Source: an uncultured Roseovarius sp. (GTDB lineage: Bacteria > Pseudomonadota > Alphaproteobacteria > Rhodobacterales > Rhodobacteraceae). Taken from it: a stretch of DNA of 64,000 nucleotides. Positions 1-8,601 of the stretch are shown here, piece after piece (position 1 is the first letter of the stretch; every line of letters begins with the position of its first letter). Location of the stretch: NCBI RefSeq assembly GCF_947489715.1, contig NZ_CANLER010000010.1, positions 108,081 through 172,080 on the forward strand, read 5' to 3'. The position numbers and the translations under genes were made by a program. The notes under the pieces were generated by a model that saw nothing but the letters and a program-made list of their open reading frames with translations, made no database searches and was not told the DNA's origin.

Positions 1-2
1 AA

Positions 3-1487
3 TATGGGTTGGACGTACGTAATGCGTTCTACATGCCCGGCGATGAGACCGAGGTTGAGAACGACGCGCTGGTGCCCGCCAAATCCGAAAAGGTTGTCTA
101 TATCGACCATTTCGCCGGCATCTCGGAGGTCACAAGCCAGGAGGGCATCGACGCCACCATCGACTATTTCGAAGCCAACGATCTGGGTGTGGGCCAGGTC
201 AAATACCGCCTGCGCGATTGGGGTCTGAGCCGCCAGCGTTACTGGGGCTGCCCGATCCCGGTGGTGCACTGTTACACCTGCGGCGTGGTGCCCGAGGCCA
301 AGGAAAACCTGCCGGTGCGCCTGCCGGATGATGTCACATTCGATGTGCCCGGCAACCCGTTGGATCGTCATCCCACATGGCGCGATTGCACCTGCCCGAA
401 ATGTGGCAAACCGGCTAAGCGCGAGACCGATACGATGGACACGTTCGTCGACAGCTCATGGTATTTCGCCCGTTTCACCGCTCCCCGCGCCGAGACGCCG
501 ACAGACATGGCCGAGGCCGACTATTGGATGAATGTCGACCAGTATATCGGCGGCATCGAACACGCCATTCTGCACCTGCTTTACAGCCGGTTCTTTGCCC
601 GGGCGATGCACCTGACCGGGCATCTGCCTGCCAAGGCGATCGAACCGTTTGACGCGCTGTTCACGCAGGGCATGGTGACGCATGAAATCTACCAGACTCG
701 CGATGGTAATGGCCGCCCGGTCTATCATCTGCCCGAGGATGTCAGCGACGGTAAAATTGCGGATGGAACCAAGGTTGAGATCATCTCATCGGCCAAGATG
801 TCGAAATCCAAGAAAAACGTCGTCGACCCGGTTAATATCATCAGCGCCTACGGGGCCGATACGGCGCGTTGGTTCGTGCTGAGCGACAGCCCGCCGGAGC
901 GGGATGTGGAGTGGACCGCAAGCGGTGCCGAGGCGGCCTATAAGCATCTGAGCCGCGTCTGGAACCTCTGTGATCGGATCGGTGTGATGGATGCCGACAT
1001 ACCCGGCGACGGCGACGATGACCTGCTGCGCGAGATGCACAAGGCCATCCGCGACGTGACGCTGGGTGTCGAAAGCTTCGGATTTAATGCTGCGATTGCA
1101 AAGCTTTACGCCTTCACCAATGTGTTGTCGAAATCACAGGCCAGCATGGCCGCGCAAAAGCAGGCGATCATGACGCTAGCGCAGCTTATGTCGCCCATGA
1201 CCCCGCATCTGTCCGAAGATATCTGGGCGCATCAGGGCGGTGAAGGTCTGATTGCCAACGCGCCCTGGCCCAAGGCGGATGAGGCGATGCTGGTCGATCA
1301 ATCCATCACCCTGCCGATCCAGATCAATGGCAAGCGCCGAGCTGAAATCAGCGTACCGCCGGATATGGACAAGGCGCAGGTTGAAAAAACCGCGCTGGCC
1401 ACCGATGCTGTGCAAAAGGCGCTGGATGGGGCCCAGCCCAAAAAGGTGATCGTTGTCCCCGGCCGGATTGTGAATGTCGTTATCTAA
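3..1487 (+). CDS. leuS: Leucyl-tRNA synthetase, 3' part (5' end outside window)
   Basis: Charges tRNA-Leu with leucine in the cytoplasm (class I aminoacyl-tRNA synthetase). Only the last 494 residues are present; the reading frame is open to the window edge, so the HIGH motif and most of the CP1 editing domain lie upstream. Visible are the re-entry into the catalytic core ([16 protein letters not shown]), a zinc-ribbon-like pair of CxxC motifs, the catalytic loop KMSKS encoded at 795-809, the anticodon-binding helical domain and the C-terminal domain ending IVNVVI. The stop overlaps a short ORF that resembles the start of lptE, the gene usually found here, and holA follows at once. Identification is very secure. 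Confidence 0.97.
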   Translation, partial: YGLDVRNAFYMPGDETEVENDALVPAKSEKVVYIDHFAGISEVTSQEGIDATIDYFEANDLGVGQVKYRLRDWGLSRQRYWGCPIPVVHCYTCGVVPEAKENLPVRLPDDVTFDVPGNPLDRHPTWRDCTCPKCGKPAKRETDTMDTFVDSSWYFARFTAPRAETPTDMAEADYWMNVDQYIGGIEHAILHLLYSRFFARAMHLTGHLPAKAIEPFDALFTQGMVTHEIYQTRDGNGRPVYHLPEDVSDGKIADGTKVEIISSAKMSKSKKNVVDPVNIISAYGADTARWFVLSDSPPERDVEWTASGAEAAYKHLSRVWNLCDRIGVMDADIPGDGDDDLLREMHKAIRDVTLGVESFGFNAAIAKLYAFTNVLSKSQASMAAQKQAIMTLAQLMSPMTPHLSEDIWAHQGGEGLIANAPWPKADEAMLVDQSITLPIQINGKRRAEISVPPDMDKAQVEKTALATDAVQKALDGAQPKKVIVVPGRIVNVVI

Positions 1488-1524
1488 CAGGCGCTTATCC
1501 TCGCTCAGCGCTGCGCGCGCATGA
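1474..1524 (+). pseudogene. lptE: Probable remnant of lptE (16-codon ORF)
   Basis: A 16-codon ORF starts with ATG inside the 3' end of leuS and stops with TGA overlapping the holA start (ATGA). It reads MSLSNRR followed by LSSLSAARA. The first residues resemble the start of Rhodobacteraceae LptE as I remember it (MSLSDRR-type, before the lipoprotein signal). The overlaps at both ends are what an intact leuS-lptE-holA operon would give. This suggests an in-frame internal deletion that left only the two ends of an outer-membrane LPS-assembly lipoprotein gene. It may instead be a fortuitous ORF or an assembly collapse. No signal peptide or lipobox survives. Confidence 0.5.
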
Positions 1525-2546
1525 AGCTTTCGCCCCGCGATGCACCCGGGTATTTCGCCCGCCCCGATCCGCGGCATACCGGCCTGCTGATCTATGGTTC
1601 CGACGGGATGCGTGTGGCGCTGAAACGGCAGGAGGTGATTGCCGCCCTGATCGGTCCTCAAGGTGAGGACGAGATGCGTCTGGCCCGCATTCCCGCTGCC
1701 GAATTGCGCAAGGATCCGGCGATGTTGCTGGATGCGATCAAGGCGCAGGGGTTCTTTCCCGGCCCGCGGGTGGTGTTTGTCGAGGATGCCGGCGATGCGC
1801 TGGCGCCGGTGATCACGGATGCGCTGTCGGAATGGGCCGAGGGGGACGCTCAGGTGACCGTCACGGCGGGGCAACTGAAGGCCACGTCGAAGCTGCGCAA
1901 GCTGTTCGAGGGCCATAAAAATGCTTATGCAGCGGGGATTTACGACGATCCGCCGTCACGGGCCGAGATCGAGGCGACACTGGCCAAGGCCGGGCTGACC
2001 GGGGTGGGGAATGACGCGATGACCGACCTGACGGCCCTGTCGCGTGATCTTGACCCCGGCGATTTCCGCCAGACGATGGAGAAGCTGGCGCTTTACAAGC
2101 TGAACGATGAGACGCCGGTGACCTCGGACGACATCGCCGCCTGTGCACCCAGCTCGACCGAGGCGGCGCTGGATGACGTGTTGAACATCGTCGCCGAGGC
2201 GCGATCGGGCGAGATCGGACCGGTGATGAAAAAGCTGAAAGCCCAGGGAGTTCAACCGGTTAGCCTGTGTATTGGCGCCACGCGGCACTTTCGCGCGCTG
2301 TATACGGCAGCGTCCGATCCCGGGGGGGCGGCGCAGGGGATTGCCCGGATGCGCCCGCCGATTTTCGGACCCCGGCGGGACCGGATGTTGCGGCAGGCGC
2401 AGAAATGGGGGGCTGTCCGGTTGGAACAAGCGCTGACCCTGCTGACGGATACCGATTTGCAGCTGCGATCGGCGGGTCAGCATGCGCCTGCGATGGCGCT
2501 GGTCGAACGCACGCTGATCCGGTTGGCGATGATGGCGGGGCGGTGA
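1521..2546 (+). CDS. holA: DNA polymerase III subunit delta
   Basis: Clamp-loader subunit that opens the beta sliding clamp. The 341-residue length is normal for the family. The N-terminal segment (FARPDPRHTGLLIYGSDGMR) is the typical HolA start with its P-loop-like fold, followed by the helical lid and the C-terminal collar region (LTDTDLQLRSAG near residue 310). It sits directly behind leuS, as in many proteobacteria, and its ATG overlaps the stop of the putative lptE remnant, so translational coupling is likely. No gene follows on this strand; the next gene is convergent. Confidence 0.95.
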   Translation: MKLSPRDAPGYFARPDPRHTGLLIYGSDGMRVALKRQEVIAALIGPQGEDEMRLARIPAAELRKDPAMLLDAIKAQGFFPGPRVVFVEDAGDALAPVITDALSEWAEGDAQVTVTAGQLKATSKLRKLFEGHKNAYAAGIYDDPPSRAEIEATLAKAGLTGVGNDAMTDLTALSRDLDPGDFRQTMEKLALYKLNDETPVTSDDIAACAPSSTEAALDDVLNIVAEARSGEIGPVMKKLKAQGVQPVSLCIGATRHFRALYTAASDPGGAAQGIARMRPPIFGPRRDRMLRQAQKWGAVRLEQALTLLTDTDLQLRSAGQHAPAMALVERTLIRLAMMAGR

Positions 2547-2547
2547 G

Positions 2548-2976
2548 TTAGCCGTTTTCGGCGAACATCGCCATCACTTCCGCCTCGGTCATGCCCTGCA
2601 GGTCACCATCGAAGCTGTAACCCTTTGGTTTTAAATCGGTAAATATCTCTTGCGTCATGGTTACGCCGCTGGTGTCGTCAAGGGCACCCATGCCGATATG
2701 ATAGGTGCCTTCATGCGGGCCGGGGGCGGTGACACGGTAGAAAAGCGAGCTGCCACAGGTGCTGCAAAACCCTCGTTCGGCCCAGGCCGATGAGGGGAAT
2801 TTCGTAATGTTATCATCGCCTTCGAACGTTATGTCATCGGGCGCGACCTGAATGCCGATATAGATGCCGCCCGACCATTTGCGGCACATGCCGCAGTGGC
2901 AGGCTCCGGCTTCGGTGATTTCCGAGCTGACGGTGTATTTGACGGCGCCGCAGAGGCATGATCCGGTTTTCGACAT
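2548..2976 (-). CDS. GFA/CENP-V domain protein
   Basis: A 142-residue zinc-binding protein of the GFA (glutathione-dependent formaldehyde-activating enzyme-like) superfamily. Cysteine clusters are visible at the N terminus (SCLCGAVKY), near residue 27 (CHCGMCRKW) and near residue 73 (CSTCGSS), which together form the two zinc sites of the fold. Most members have no proven activity and the name reflects only remote similarity to Gfa. The start is the ATG behind GAGGAT. The 188-bp upstream gap carries two strong palindromes (3074-3111), so expression is probably regulated. It is convergent with holA, with one base between the stops. Confidence 0.85.
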   Translation of the reverse strand: MSKTGSCLCGAVKYTVSSEITEAGACHCGMCRKWSGGIYIGIQVAPDDITFEGDDNITKFPSSAWAERGFCSTCGSSLFYRVTAPGPHEGTYHIGMGALDDTSGVTMTQEIFTDLKPKGYSFDGDLQGMTEAEVMAMFAENG

Positions 2977-3060
2977 GATGATATCCTCGGGGTTTTTCGA
3001 TATGCTGTAGCTTGGTCATGACACAACTTGGTGACGATTTCTGTCAGGATGCTGAGAGTG

Positions 3061-3072
3061 GTAACGAGTTAC
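3061..3072. promoter_or_regulatory. Small dyad upstream of the GFA gene
   Basis: GTAAC-GA-GTTAC is a 5-bp inverted repeat with a 2-bp centre lying immediately beside the two larger palindromes. It may be an additional half of the same regulatory region or a separate weak operator. Confidence 0.3.
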
Positions 3073-3073
3073 A

Positions 3074-3111
3074 ACAGTGTACACTGTGTACGCGCATTGT
3101 GTACACAATGC
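3074..3111. promoter_or_regulatory. Tandem palindromic operators with GTGTACAC cores
   Basis: There are two perfect palindromes: ACAGTGTACACTGT (3074-3087) and GCATTGTGTACACAATGC (3094-3111). Both are centred on GTGTACAC and their centres are 22 bp apart, about two helical turns. A degenerate GTGTACGC lies between them at 3086-3093. They sit 98-135 bp upstream of the GFA gene start on its strand. The shape fits a dimeric winged-helix or HTH regulator; GntR-type operators often have a TGTAYACA centre. The regulator is not in the immediate neighbourhood. Confidence 0.6.
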
Positions 3112-3164
3112 CTGCCGTGATTTGCCGGTGCGCACGGAGGCTTAGGAGCTTTGTAGCTGGTCGG

Positions 3165-4328
3165 TTAAGGGGCCGTCCAGGCGGCGGCGTGGCGTCCCGC
3201 CCAGTGGCCGGTGGCAAGGCACGCGGTGAGAAGGTAGCCGCCGGTGGGGGCCTCCCACTCCAACATCTCGCCAGCGGCGAATGTGCCGGGCCGCGTGCGG
3301 AACATGAGGGTTTCATCAAGCGCGTCGAACCTGAGGCCGCCTGCGGTCGAAATCGCCTGATCCATCGGGCGGGGGCCGCGGTGGCGGATCGGCAGGGATT
3401 TGATCATCGGCGTCAGGTCATCCGGCAGGGGTCGGGCGCATTCCATCAACAGGGCGATTTTCACCGTATCGAGTTTGAGGGCCTTGCGCAGGTGATTGGT
3501 GAGGCTGGCCTTGCCGCGGTGGCGGGAAAGGCGGGCGCGGACCTGATCTGCGGCTGTGTTTGGCATCAGATCGAGGGTGAGCGGCGCACCGTCACGCAGG
3601 GCGCGCGAGACCGCGTAGATGCCGCCGCCCTCGATACCGGTTTCCGAGATTACGAATTCGCCGCGCGACTGGCTGTCACCGGCCTGCAGGGCGACGCCTT
3701 TGACAGGCGCGCCGAAATGGCGGCGCATGTGGGCGGACCAATCGATCAGGAAGCCCATATTGGCGGGTTTGAACGGGGTCGTCTGATCCTCTGGCAGGTG
3801 GGAAACCCAGGCACCGTCCGAACCCAGCCGCGCCCAGCTTGCGCCGCCGCAAGCCAGCACAGTGAGTTTGGGCGTCAGTTGTTGCGGGCCGTCGGGCGTG
3901 TCGAAAAGAATGGCGTCGCCGTTCCAGCCCTGCCAGCGCCAGCGGGTGCGGATGCTGACGCCCTGATCCGTCAACCGGGCGAGCCAGGCACGCAGCAGCG
4001 GAGACGCCTTCATCGCGGTGGGAAAGACGCGGCCCGTGGATCCAGAAAACAGGCTCTGTTCCAGCCCGACTGCCCAGCTTTTTACTTGTTCCGGACCGAA
4101 GGCCGTAAGCATCGGTTCAAGGGATGCGGCGTCAGCCCCATAGGCGGCAAGGAAGCGGTCAAACGGTTCGTCCTTGGTGAGGTTCAGACCGGATTTGCCG
4201 GCCATCAGCAGCTTGCGGCCGACGGAAGGTTTCGCCTCGGCCACCAGAACGCGGTGCCCGGCGCCGGCCAGTTCCTGCGCTGCCATCAACCCTGCTGGCC
4301 CGGCCCCGATGACGAGTGCTTCTGTCAT
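3165..4328 (-). CDS. TIGR03862/HI0933-type flavoprotein
   Basis: FAD-dependent oxidoreductase of 387 residues in the HI0933/BaiN-like group, substrate unknown. The N-terminal dinucleotide-binding motif VIGAGPAGLMAAQEL (about residues 5-19) is followed by the group signature GRKLLMAGKSGLNLT (about residues 38-52). The C terminus carries the second FAD-contact region (AAGEMLEWEAPTGGYLL). Its ATG overlaps the MscS-family stop by 4 bp (ATGA), so the two are translated from one transcript. A long plus-strand ORF across this region is a shadow, because only the minus frame has domain signatures. Confidence 0.88.
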   Translation of the reverse strand: MTEALVIGAGPAGLMAAQELAGAGHRVLVAEAKPSVGRKLLMAGKSGLNLTKDEPFDRFLAAYGADAASLEPMLTAFGPEQVKSWAVGLEQSLFSGSTGRVFPTAMKASPLLRAWLARLTDQGVSIRTRWRWQGWNGDAILFDTPDGPQQLTPKLTVLACGGASWARLGSDGAWVSHLPEDQTTPFKPANMGFLIDWSAHMRRHFGAPVKGVALQAGDSQSRGEFVISETGIEGGGIYAVSRALRDGAPLTLDLMPNTAADQVRARLSRHRGKASLTNHLRKALKLDTVKIALLMECARPLPDDLTPMIKSLPIRHRGPRPMDQAISTAGGLRFDALDETLMFRTRPGTFAAGEMLEWEAPTGGYLLTACLATGHWAGRHAAAWTAP

Positions 4329-5647
4329 GCGCCGGGGGGCAGCCCTTTGTGATGCACGACACGCTGCGGATAGGGAATTTCGATGTCATGCTCTTTCAGC
4401 GCATTCCAGATCGCGAATAGCACCTGCGGGGTGAAGCGGTTCTTGCCGTCATCGATGCCGTTGACCCAGAATTCGACGGCAAAGTCGATGCCGCTGTCGC
4501 CAAAGGCGCGCAGCTCGCAATCCGGTTTGTCAGGTTCGTTCAGGACGAAATCGAGCTTGGCCACGGCGGTTTCGATGATGTCGGGCACCAGGTTGATGTC
4601 GGTGTCGTAACTGACGGAAAACGGCGCTTCGTAGCGGTTGGCGCTGCCCGCGTCGGAATAGTTGACCACGCGGGTGGTGATGAAATCCTCGTTCGGGACG
4701 ACGATCCAGCGGCCATCGAAGGTTTCGAGGATCATCGCGCGGGCAGTGGTCTTGACGATGGTTCCGGCCTCACCGCCGTCGAGTTCTACATAATCGCCGA
4801 CGGTCGCCTGCCCTTCCAAGAGCAGGATCACGCCCGAGATGAAGTTGGCAGCGATTTTCTGCAGGCCGAACCCCAGACCGACGCCGATGGCACCACCGAG
4901 TACCGCCAGCGATGTCAGCGAGATGCCGAGGATGTTCATCAGCACAAGGAAGGCGGCGCCGAAAATCGCGATCTCGGCCGCCTTGACTGCCAGTTGGCGC
5001 GTGGCGGGGCGCATCTCTTTTTGTTGTTCGATGAAGCTGGAGGATTGTTCGTTGGACCAGCGTCCGACCCAGAAGATCAGGCTGCCCACGATGATCGCCT
5101 TGACCAGCCACAAAAGATCGAAGGACATGTTGCCCAACGGCACGATAGTAGACTCTAACCATGCCGAAAGTTCATCCAGAAGGCCAAGCGTGTAGACTGC
5201 GGCGACAGGGATCAGGATGTATTTGCCCAGCAGTTTCAGGAACGGATCCCGGATGATCCGGTGGACAAGAATGCGCACCGCCAGGAACAGGAAGATGCGT
5301 TTGCCAAAGGCGATCACCTCGCCCGAGCCGAAGATCGACCGGGTGATGCTTTCGCCCATGCCGGTGAAGGCATAGGCCAGCAGCGGCAGGATCAGCGGGA
5401 CGAAAAGCATCACGAAGCGGCGGGCGCTGGCGATGATGTTGTCCTGATCCTCGGGCGGGGTCAGAAGGGTGCGCAGGATCGGTTTGAGTTTGCGCGAGAA
5501 GACCAGCGCGGCAAGATAGGCGACGACAAGCAGGGCGAATTGCGACCAGGCGGCGGGGCTGAGCAGCCATTCGCGGGCCAGATCCCAGCCCTGCAGCGCA
5601 TAGCCATAAGCCTGTTGGACGATTTCAGGCTGGGTTTCCCAATCCAT
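4325..5647 (-). CDS. Mechanosensitive ion channel (MscS family)
   Basis: Inner-membrane tension-gated channel of 440 residues. Several hydrophobic helices precede the canonical pore-lining helix and beta domain: the signature GVGLGFGLQKIAANFISG near residue 260, then a GDYVELDG turn. The C-terminal cytoplasmic mixed alpha/beta domain ends YPQRVVHHKG, as expected. The start was taken as ATG 5647 because AAGGGG lies correctly upstream; the open frame continues further 5' without membrane character. It is co-transcribed with the downstream flavoprotein and divergent from the HNH gene, with about 70 bp between starts. Confidence 0.92.
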   Translation of the reverse strand: MDWETQPEIVQQAYGYALQGWDLAREWLLSPAAWSQFALLVVAYLAALVFSRKLKPILRTLLTPPEDQDNIIASARRFVMLFVPLILPLLAYAFTGMGESITRSIFGSGEVIAFGKRIFLFLAVRILVHRIIRDPFLKLLGKYILIPVAAVYTLGLLDELSAWLESTIVPLGNMSFDLLWLVKAIIVGSLIFWVGRWSNEQSSSFIEQQKEMRPATRQLAVKAAEIAIFGAAFLVLMNILGISLTSLAVLGGAIGVGLGFGLQKIAANFISGVILLLEGQATVGDYVELDGGEAGTIVKTTARAMILETFDGRWIVVPNEDFITTRVVNYSDAGSANRYEAPFSVSYDTDINLVPDIIETAVAKLDFVLNEPDKPDCELRAFGDSGIDFAVEFWVNGIDDGKNRFTPQVLFAIWNALKEHDIEIPYPQRVVHHKGLPPGA

Positions 5648-5718
5648 CTCGTACCCCTTGTCATTTGCACCGTTCCCGTCATTCTCATGCCCCGCGAGGA
5701 GGAAAGGATCAAGCCATA

Positions 5719-6015
5719 GTGTCGGAAACGCCCATATGTCCGCTATGTGAACGGCCCATTCCTGCCGAGGCGCGGCAGAGCCTGCATCATCTTGTGCCCA
5801 AGCTGAAAGGCGGCAAGGGTGGGCCGACGGTATTGCTGCACCAGATCTGCCACAACGAGATCCACGCAACGCTGACCGAGGCGGAGCTGGCGCGGGATTA
5901 TGCGACGATCGAGGCGTTGAGGGCGCATCCGCGTCTGGCTGGGTTCATCAGGTGGGTGGCGAAGCGCCCGCCGGGGTTTCATTCGAAAACACCGGGTGGG
6001 CGGCGCAAGCGGTAA
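5719..6015 (+). CDS. Small HNH-type nuclease domain protein
   Basis: About 98 residues from a GTG start, with AGGAGG roughly 13 bp upstream. It contains a CxxC (CPLCERP), a central HHLVPKLKGG segment and a downstream LHQICHNEIH with a final histidine. This is the zinc-finger/beta-beta-alpha metal arrangement of HNH endonucleases such as those found alone in many alphaproteobacteria. The basic C terminus (GGRRKR) may bind nucleic acid. Its biological role is unknown. The next gene begins about 50 bp downstream. Confidence 0.75.
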   Translation: MSETPICPLCERPIPAEARQSLHHLVPKLKGGKGGPTVLLHQICHNEIHATLTEAELARDYATIEALRAHPRLAGFIRWVAKRPPGFHSKTPGGRRKR

Positions 6016-6069
6016 GTCTTGACCGAACTGGTTTTGCTGCCAGTTTAGAGACTGATAAAGGGGAGAAAC

Positions 6070-7446
6070 ATGCGGATCAAACGACGCGAATTTCTGGCAG
6101 GAGTGGCCGCAGCCCCGGTGGCGATGGGTGGCGTGTCCGCGCGGGCGGGCGATGCGGTGACGCTTGAGGCCGCGCCGGCACGGGTGCAGATCGCCCCGGC
6201 GGAGTATGGTCAGACCCAGGTCTGGGCGTATAACGGCCGGGTGCCGGGCACGCCCCTGCGCTACCGTCAGGGTGATGAGCTGTCCGCGCAACTGGTGAAC
6301 GGGTTGGAGCAGGGGACAACGGTGCATTGGCACGGGCTGCGCCTGCCCAATGCGATGGACGGGGTGCCGGGGATGACACAGCCGCTGGTGGTGCCGGGCG
6401 ACGGGTTTGACTATCGCTTCACCCTGCGCGACGCGGGCACCTATTGGTATCATCCGCATGCGAATTCGCTGGAGCAGATTTCACGCGGGCTGGCGGGGGT
6501 GCTGGTGGTCGACGAGAACACACCACCCGAGGTGGATGATGACCAGACGCTGGTGCTGGATGACTGGCGGATGACTGACGCGGCGGCGATTCACCCCGGG
6601 TTCGACAACCGCCATGACATGTCACATGCTGGCCGGCTGGGGAATTACATTACCGTCAATGGCCTGCCCGAGCTGACCAGAGAGCTGCACCCCGGTGCGC
6701 GGCTGCGGTTGCGGCTGGTCAATACCGCGACGGCGCGGGTGTTCCGGTTGCGGTTTGACGGGCTGAAAGCGTGGCTACTGGCGCTGGACGGCATGCCGCT
6801 GGAGGACGTGGCCGAAACGCCGGAGGTGGTGATCGCCCCGGCGCAGCGGGTTGATCTGCTGGTCGATGTCACCGCCGCGACGGGGGAAGAGGCGCTGATC
6901 GCCTCGGTCGAGCGGGATGGTGCCTATGCGATGGCGATTTACCGCGTGGCCGGGCAGGGTGCGGTGCCGCGCGATGTGCCTGCGCCTTTGCCGCCCAATG
7001 ACATGCCGGTGCTGGCGCTGGATGGCGCACGGTCTGTGCCGGTGGTGATTGAGGGTGGTGCGATGCGGGGATTGCCCGAGGGAGCCACGTGGCAGGGTAC
7101 GAAGATGGATATGCGGCAATTGGCCGAGGCAGGGCAATTCTGGGCCTTTAACGGAATTTCTGGTGTGCCCGAGGCGCCGTTGATCGAGGCGGCATTGGGT
7201 GAAACCGTTCGCGTGCCGATGGCAAACCGCACGGCGTTTGCCCATGCGATGCATCTGCATGGCACGCATTTCCGCGAGGTTCTGCCGGGCGGCGGAATGG
7301 GACCGTGGCGCGATACGCTGCTGGTCAATCTTGGTGAGAGCCGCGAGATTGCCTTTGCTGCGGAAAACCCCGGCGACTGGATGTTCCATTGTCATATGCC
7401 AGCGCATCAGATGTCTGGGATGATGAACTGGATCCGCGTGGTGTAA
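6070..7446 (+). CDS. Tat-exported multicopper oxidase
   Basis: Periplasmic copper oxidase of 458 residues. The twin-arginine signal (KRREFLAG) is followed by a hydrophobic stretch and an ARAG cleavage region. The copper ligands are all visible: HWHG near residue 80, YHPHAN near 122, MHLHGTHF near 395 and the type-1/trinuclear motif HCHMPAHQMSGM near the C terminus. The overall layout is that of CueO/SufI-like three-cupredoxin oxidases with Met at the type-1 axial position. Possible roles are cuprous ion or phenolic oxidation; no copper regulator or exporter lies nearby. Confidence 0.93.
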   Translation: MRIKRREFLAGVAAAPVAMGGVSARAGDAVTLEAAPARVQIAPAEYGQTQVWAYNGRVPGTPLRYRQGDELSAQLVNGLEQGTTVHWHGLRLPNAMDGVPGMTQPLVVPGDGFDYRFTLRDAGTYWYHPHANSLEQISRGLAGVLVVDENTPPEVDDDQTLVLDDWRMTDAAAIHPGFDNRHDMSHAGRLGNYITVNGLPELTRELHPGARLRLRLVNTATARVFRLRFDGLKAWLLALDGMPLEDVAETPEVVIAPAQRVDLLVDVTAATGEEALIASVERDGAYAMAIYRVAGQGAVPRDVPAPLPPNDMPVLALDGARSVPVVIEGGAMRGLPEGATWQGTKMDMRQLAEAGQFWAFNGISGVPEAPLIEAALGETVRVPMANRTAFAHAMHLHGTHFREVLPGGGMGPWRDTLLVNLGESREIAFAAENPGDWMFHCHMPAHQMSGMMNWIRVV

Positions 7447-7513
7447 CCATTGATCCAGACCGTTGCCGCACCCATCTGAAAAGGGACGCGCTGCAATGAA
7501 CGGAGGGGCAGAG

Positions 7514-7876
7514 ATGGCCATCACCTATGCAGAAGACGACGACACCAAAACCTTTGAAATCGCGGTATCCGGCAAGATCACCAAGGACGATTACGACACG
7601 GTGATCGGGCCGATTCAGGCTTTCATTGATCGACATGACACGGTGAAATTGATCGAGGTGGTCGAAAGTTTCGAGTGGTTCGAGCCGTCGGTTCTGTGGC
7701 CGGGAATCAAGTTCGACATCCAGAATCTGCGCCATATCAGCCATGTGGCGATTGTGTCGGATATTGGCTGGATCAGCCCGATTTCCAAGGCCGCAGGCGC
7801 GATCATGTCTACCAAGCTGCGCACCTTCGAGATGGCCGATCTTGAGGCCGCAAGAGCGTGGACCAAGGCGGTTTAG
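7514..7876 (+). CDS. SpoIIAA-like / STAS-SEC14 family protein
   Basis: A 120-residue protein of the SpoIIAA-like family (pfam11964 type): an alternating beta/alpha pattern with the family segment around WPGIKFDIQNLRHISHVAIV and a C-terminal AARAWTKAV helix. The start was chosen at ATG 7514 because GGAGGGG ends 5 bp upstream; two earlier in-frame ATGs lack this. Members are thought to bind lipophilic or anionic ligands, but no reaction is known. Its stop shares the four bases TTAG with the convergent VOC gene. Confidence 0.8.
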   Translation: MAITYAEDDDTKTFEIAVSGKITKDDYDTVIGPIQAFIDRHDTVKLIEVVESFEWFEPSVLWPGIKFDIQNLRHISHVAIVSDIGWISPISKAAGAIMSTKLRTFEMADLEAARAWTKAV

Positions 7877-8601
7877 AGACTGATTTCGTCGCGATCACCA
7901 TTGGTAAGCCCCGCAATCTCAAGCCCGGCATAGCCCGGGTTCCGGGTTGGTGTCAGATCGTCGACATGTTGGATTTCAAGCGTGGTATAGGGCCGTTTCC
8001 AAAGCCATTCGCGGTTTTCAACGGCGAGAAGGTCGCGAACCGGCGGGCGATCTTCGGTGAAGGCCCAGAAATAGAGGGTGAAGCCGAAATCCGCGACCGG
8101 CTGGATTGAAAGGAGTCGCATTCCAAGCGCATCGATGCGTTTGCTGATGGCCGCGACATCGCCGCAGCGCAATGTGATCTGCCCGATGCGGGCACCGCCG
8201 CCCAGGGGTTTGTCCGGATCGCCAGCGTCAGGAGGCCGGTTACCCGCGAAATCCTGTTGCAGAAGCTCAATCTGGAAACCTTCGGGGTCGCTGAGATGGC
8301 ACATGTAACCGATATCGCGGAACTGATGGGGCTTGTTGACCGCGATACCCGCGGCGCAGAGCTGCGCATAAGCGATATCGACATTGGGCAGGGTGATGCC
8401 GATTTTCCAGTACCGATCACTGCGGGCGGCGCGATACGTCCCACCGCCCGGTTGCAGCAGGATATCGGCGTCACTGCCGGTATATCCGACGCGGCAGCCC
8501 TCGGGCGTCTCAGCGGCCGTCATGCCAAGATGCGTCATGTAGAAATCGGCAAGTTCAGCAGGATTAGAGACGGATAAGCGTAGTCCGGACAGGCGGGGCA
8601 T
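7873..8601 (-). CDS. VOC (glyoxalase/dioxygenase-fold) protein, two domains
   Basis: A 242-residue protein with two vicinal-oxygen-chelate repeats (about residues 1-120 and 135-240), including LSDPEGFQIELLQQ in the first half. Such proteins act on varied substrates as glyoxalases, ring-cleavage dioxygenases or epimerases; the substrate here cannot be told. ATG 8601 has AGGAG about 10 bp upstream and overlaps the TGA of the crotonase gene by one base. It is the third gene of an SDR-crotonase-VOC operon, perhaps for short acyl-CoA or aromatic-acid metabolism. Confidence 0.82.
   Translation of the reverse strand: MPRLSGLRLSVSNPAELADFYMTHLGMTAAETPEGCRVGYTGSDADILLQPGGGTYRAARSDRYWKIGITLPNVDIAYAQLCAAGIAVNKPHQFRDIGYMCHLSDPEGFQIELLQQDFAGNRPPDAGDPDKPLGGGARIGQITLRCGDVAAISKRIDALGMRLLSIQPVADFGFTLYFWAFTEDRPPVRDLLAVENREWLWKRPYTTLEIQHVDDLTPTRNPGYAGLEIAGLTNGDRDEISL

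Noticed and set aside
3012..4352. 446-codon plus-strand ORF across the flavoprotein region
   Set aside because: It is antisense to a gene with clear FAD motifs, is composed of low-complexity Arg/Gly/Ala, and starts inside an intergenic region. GC-rich genes often leave such open antisense frames.
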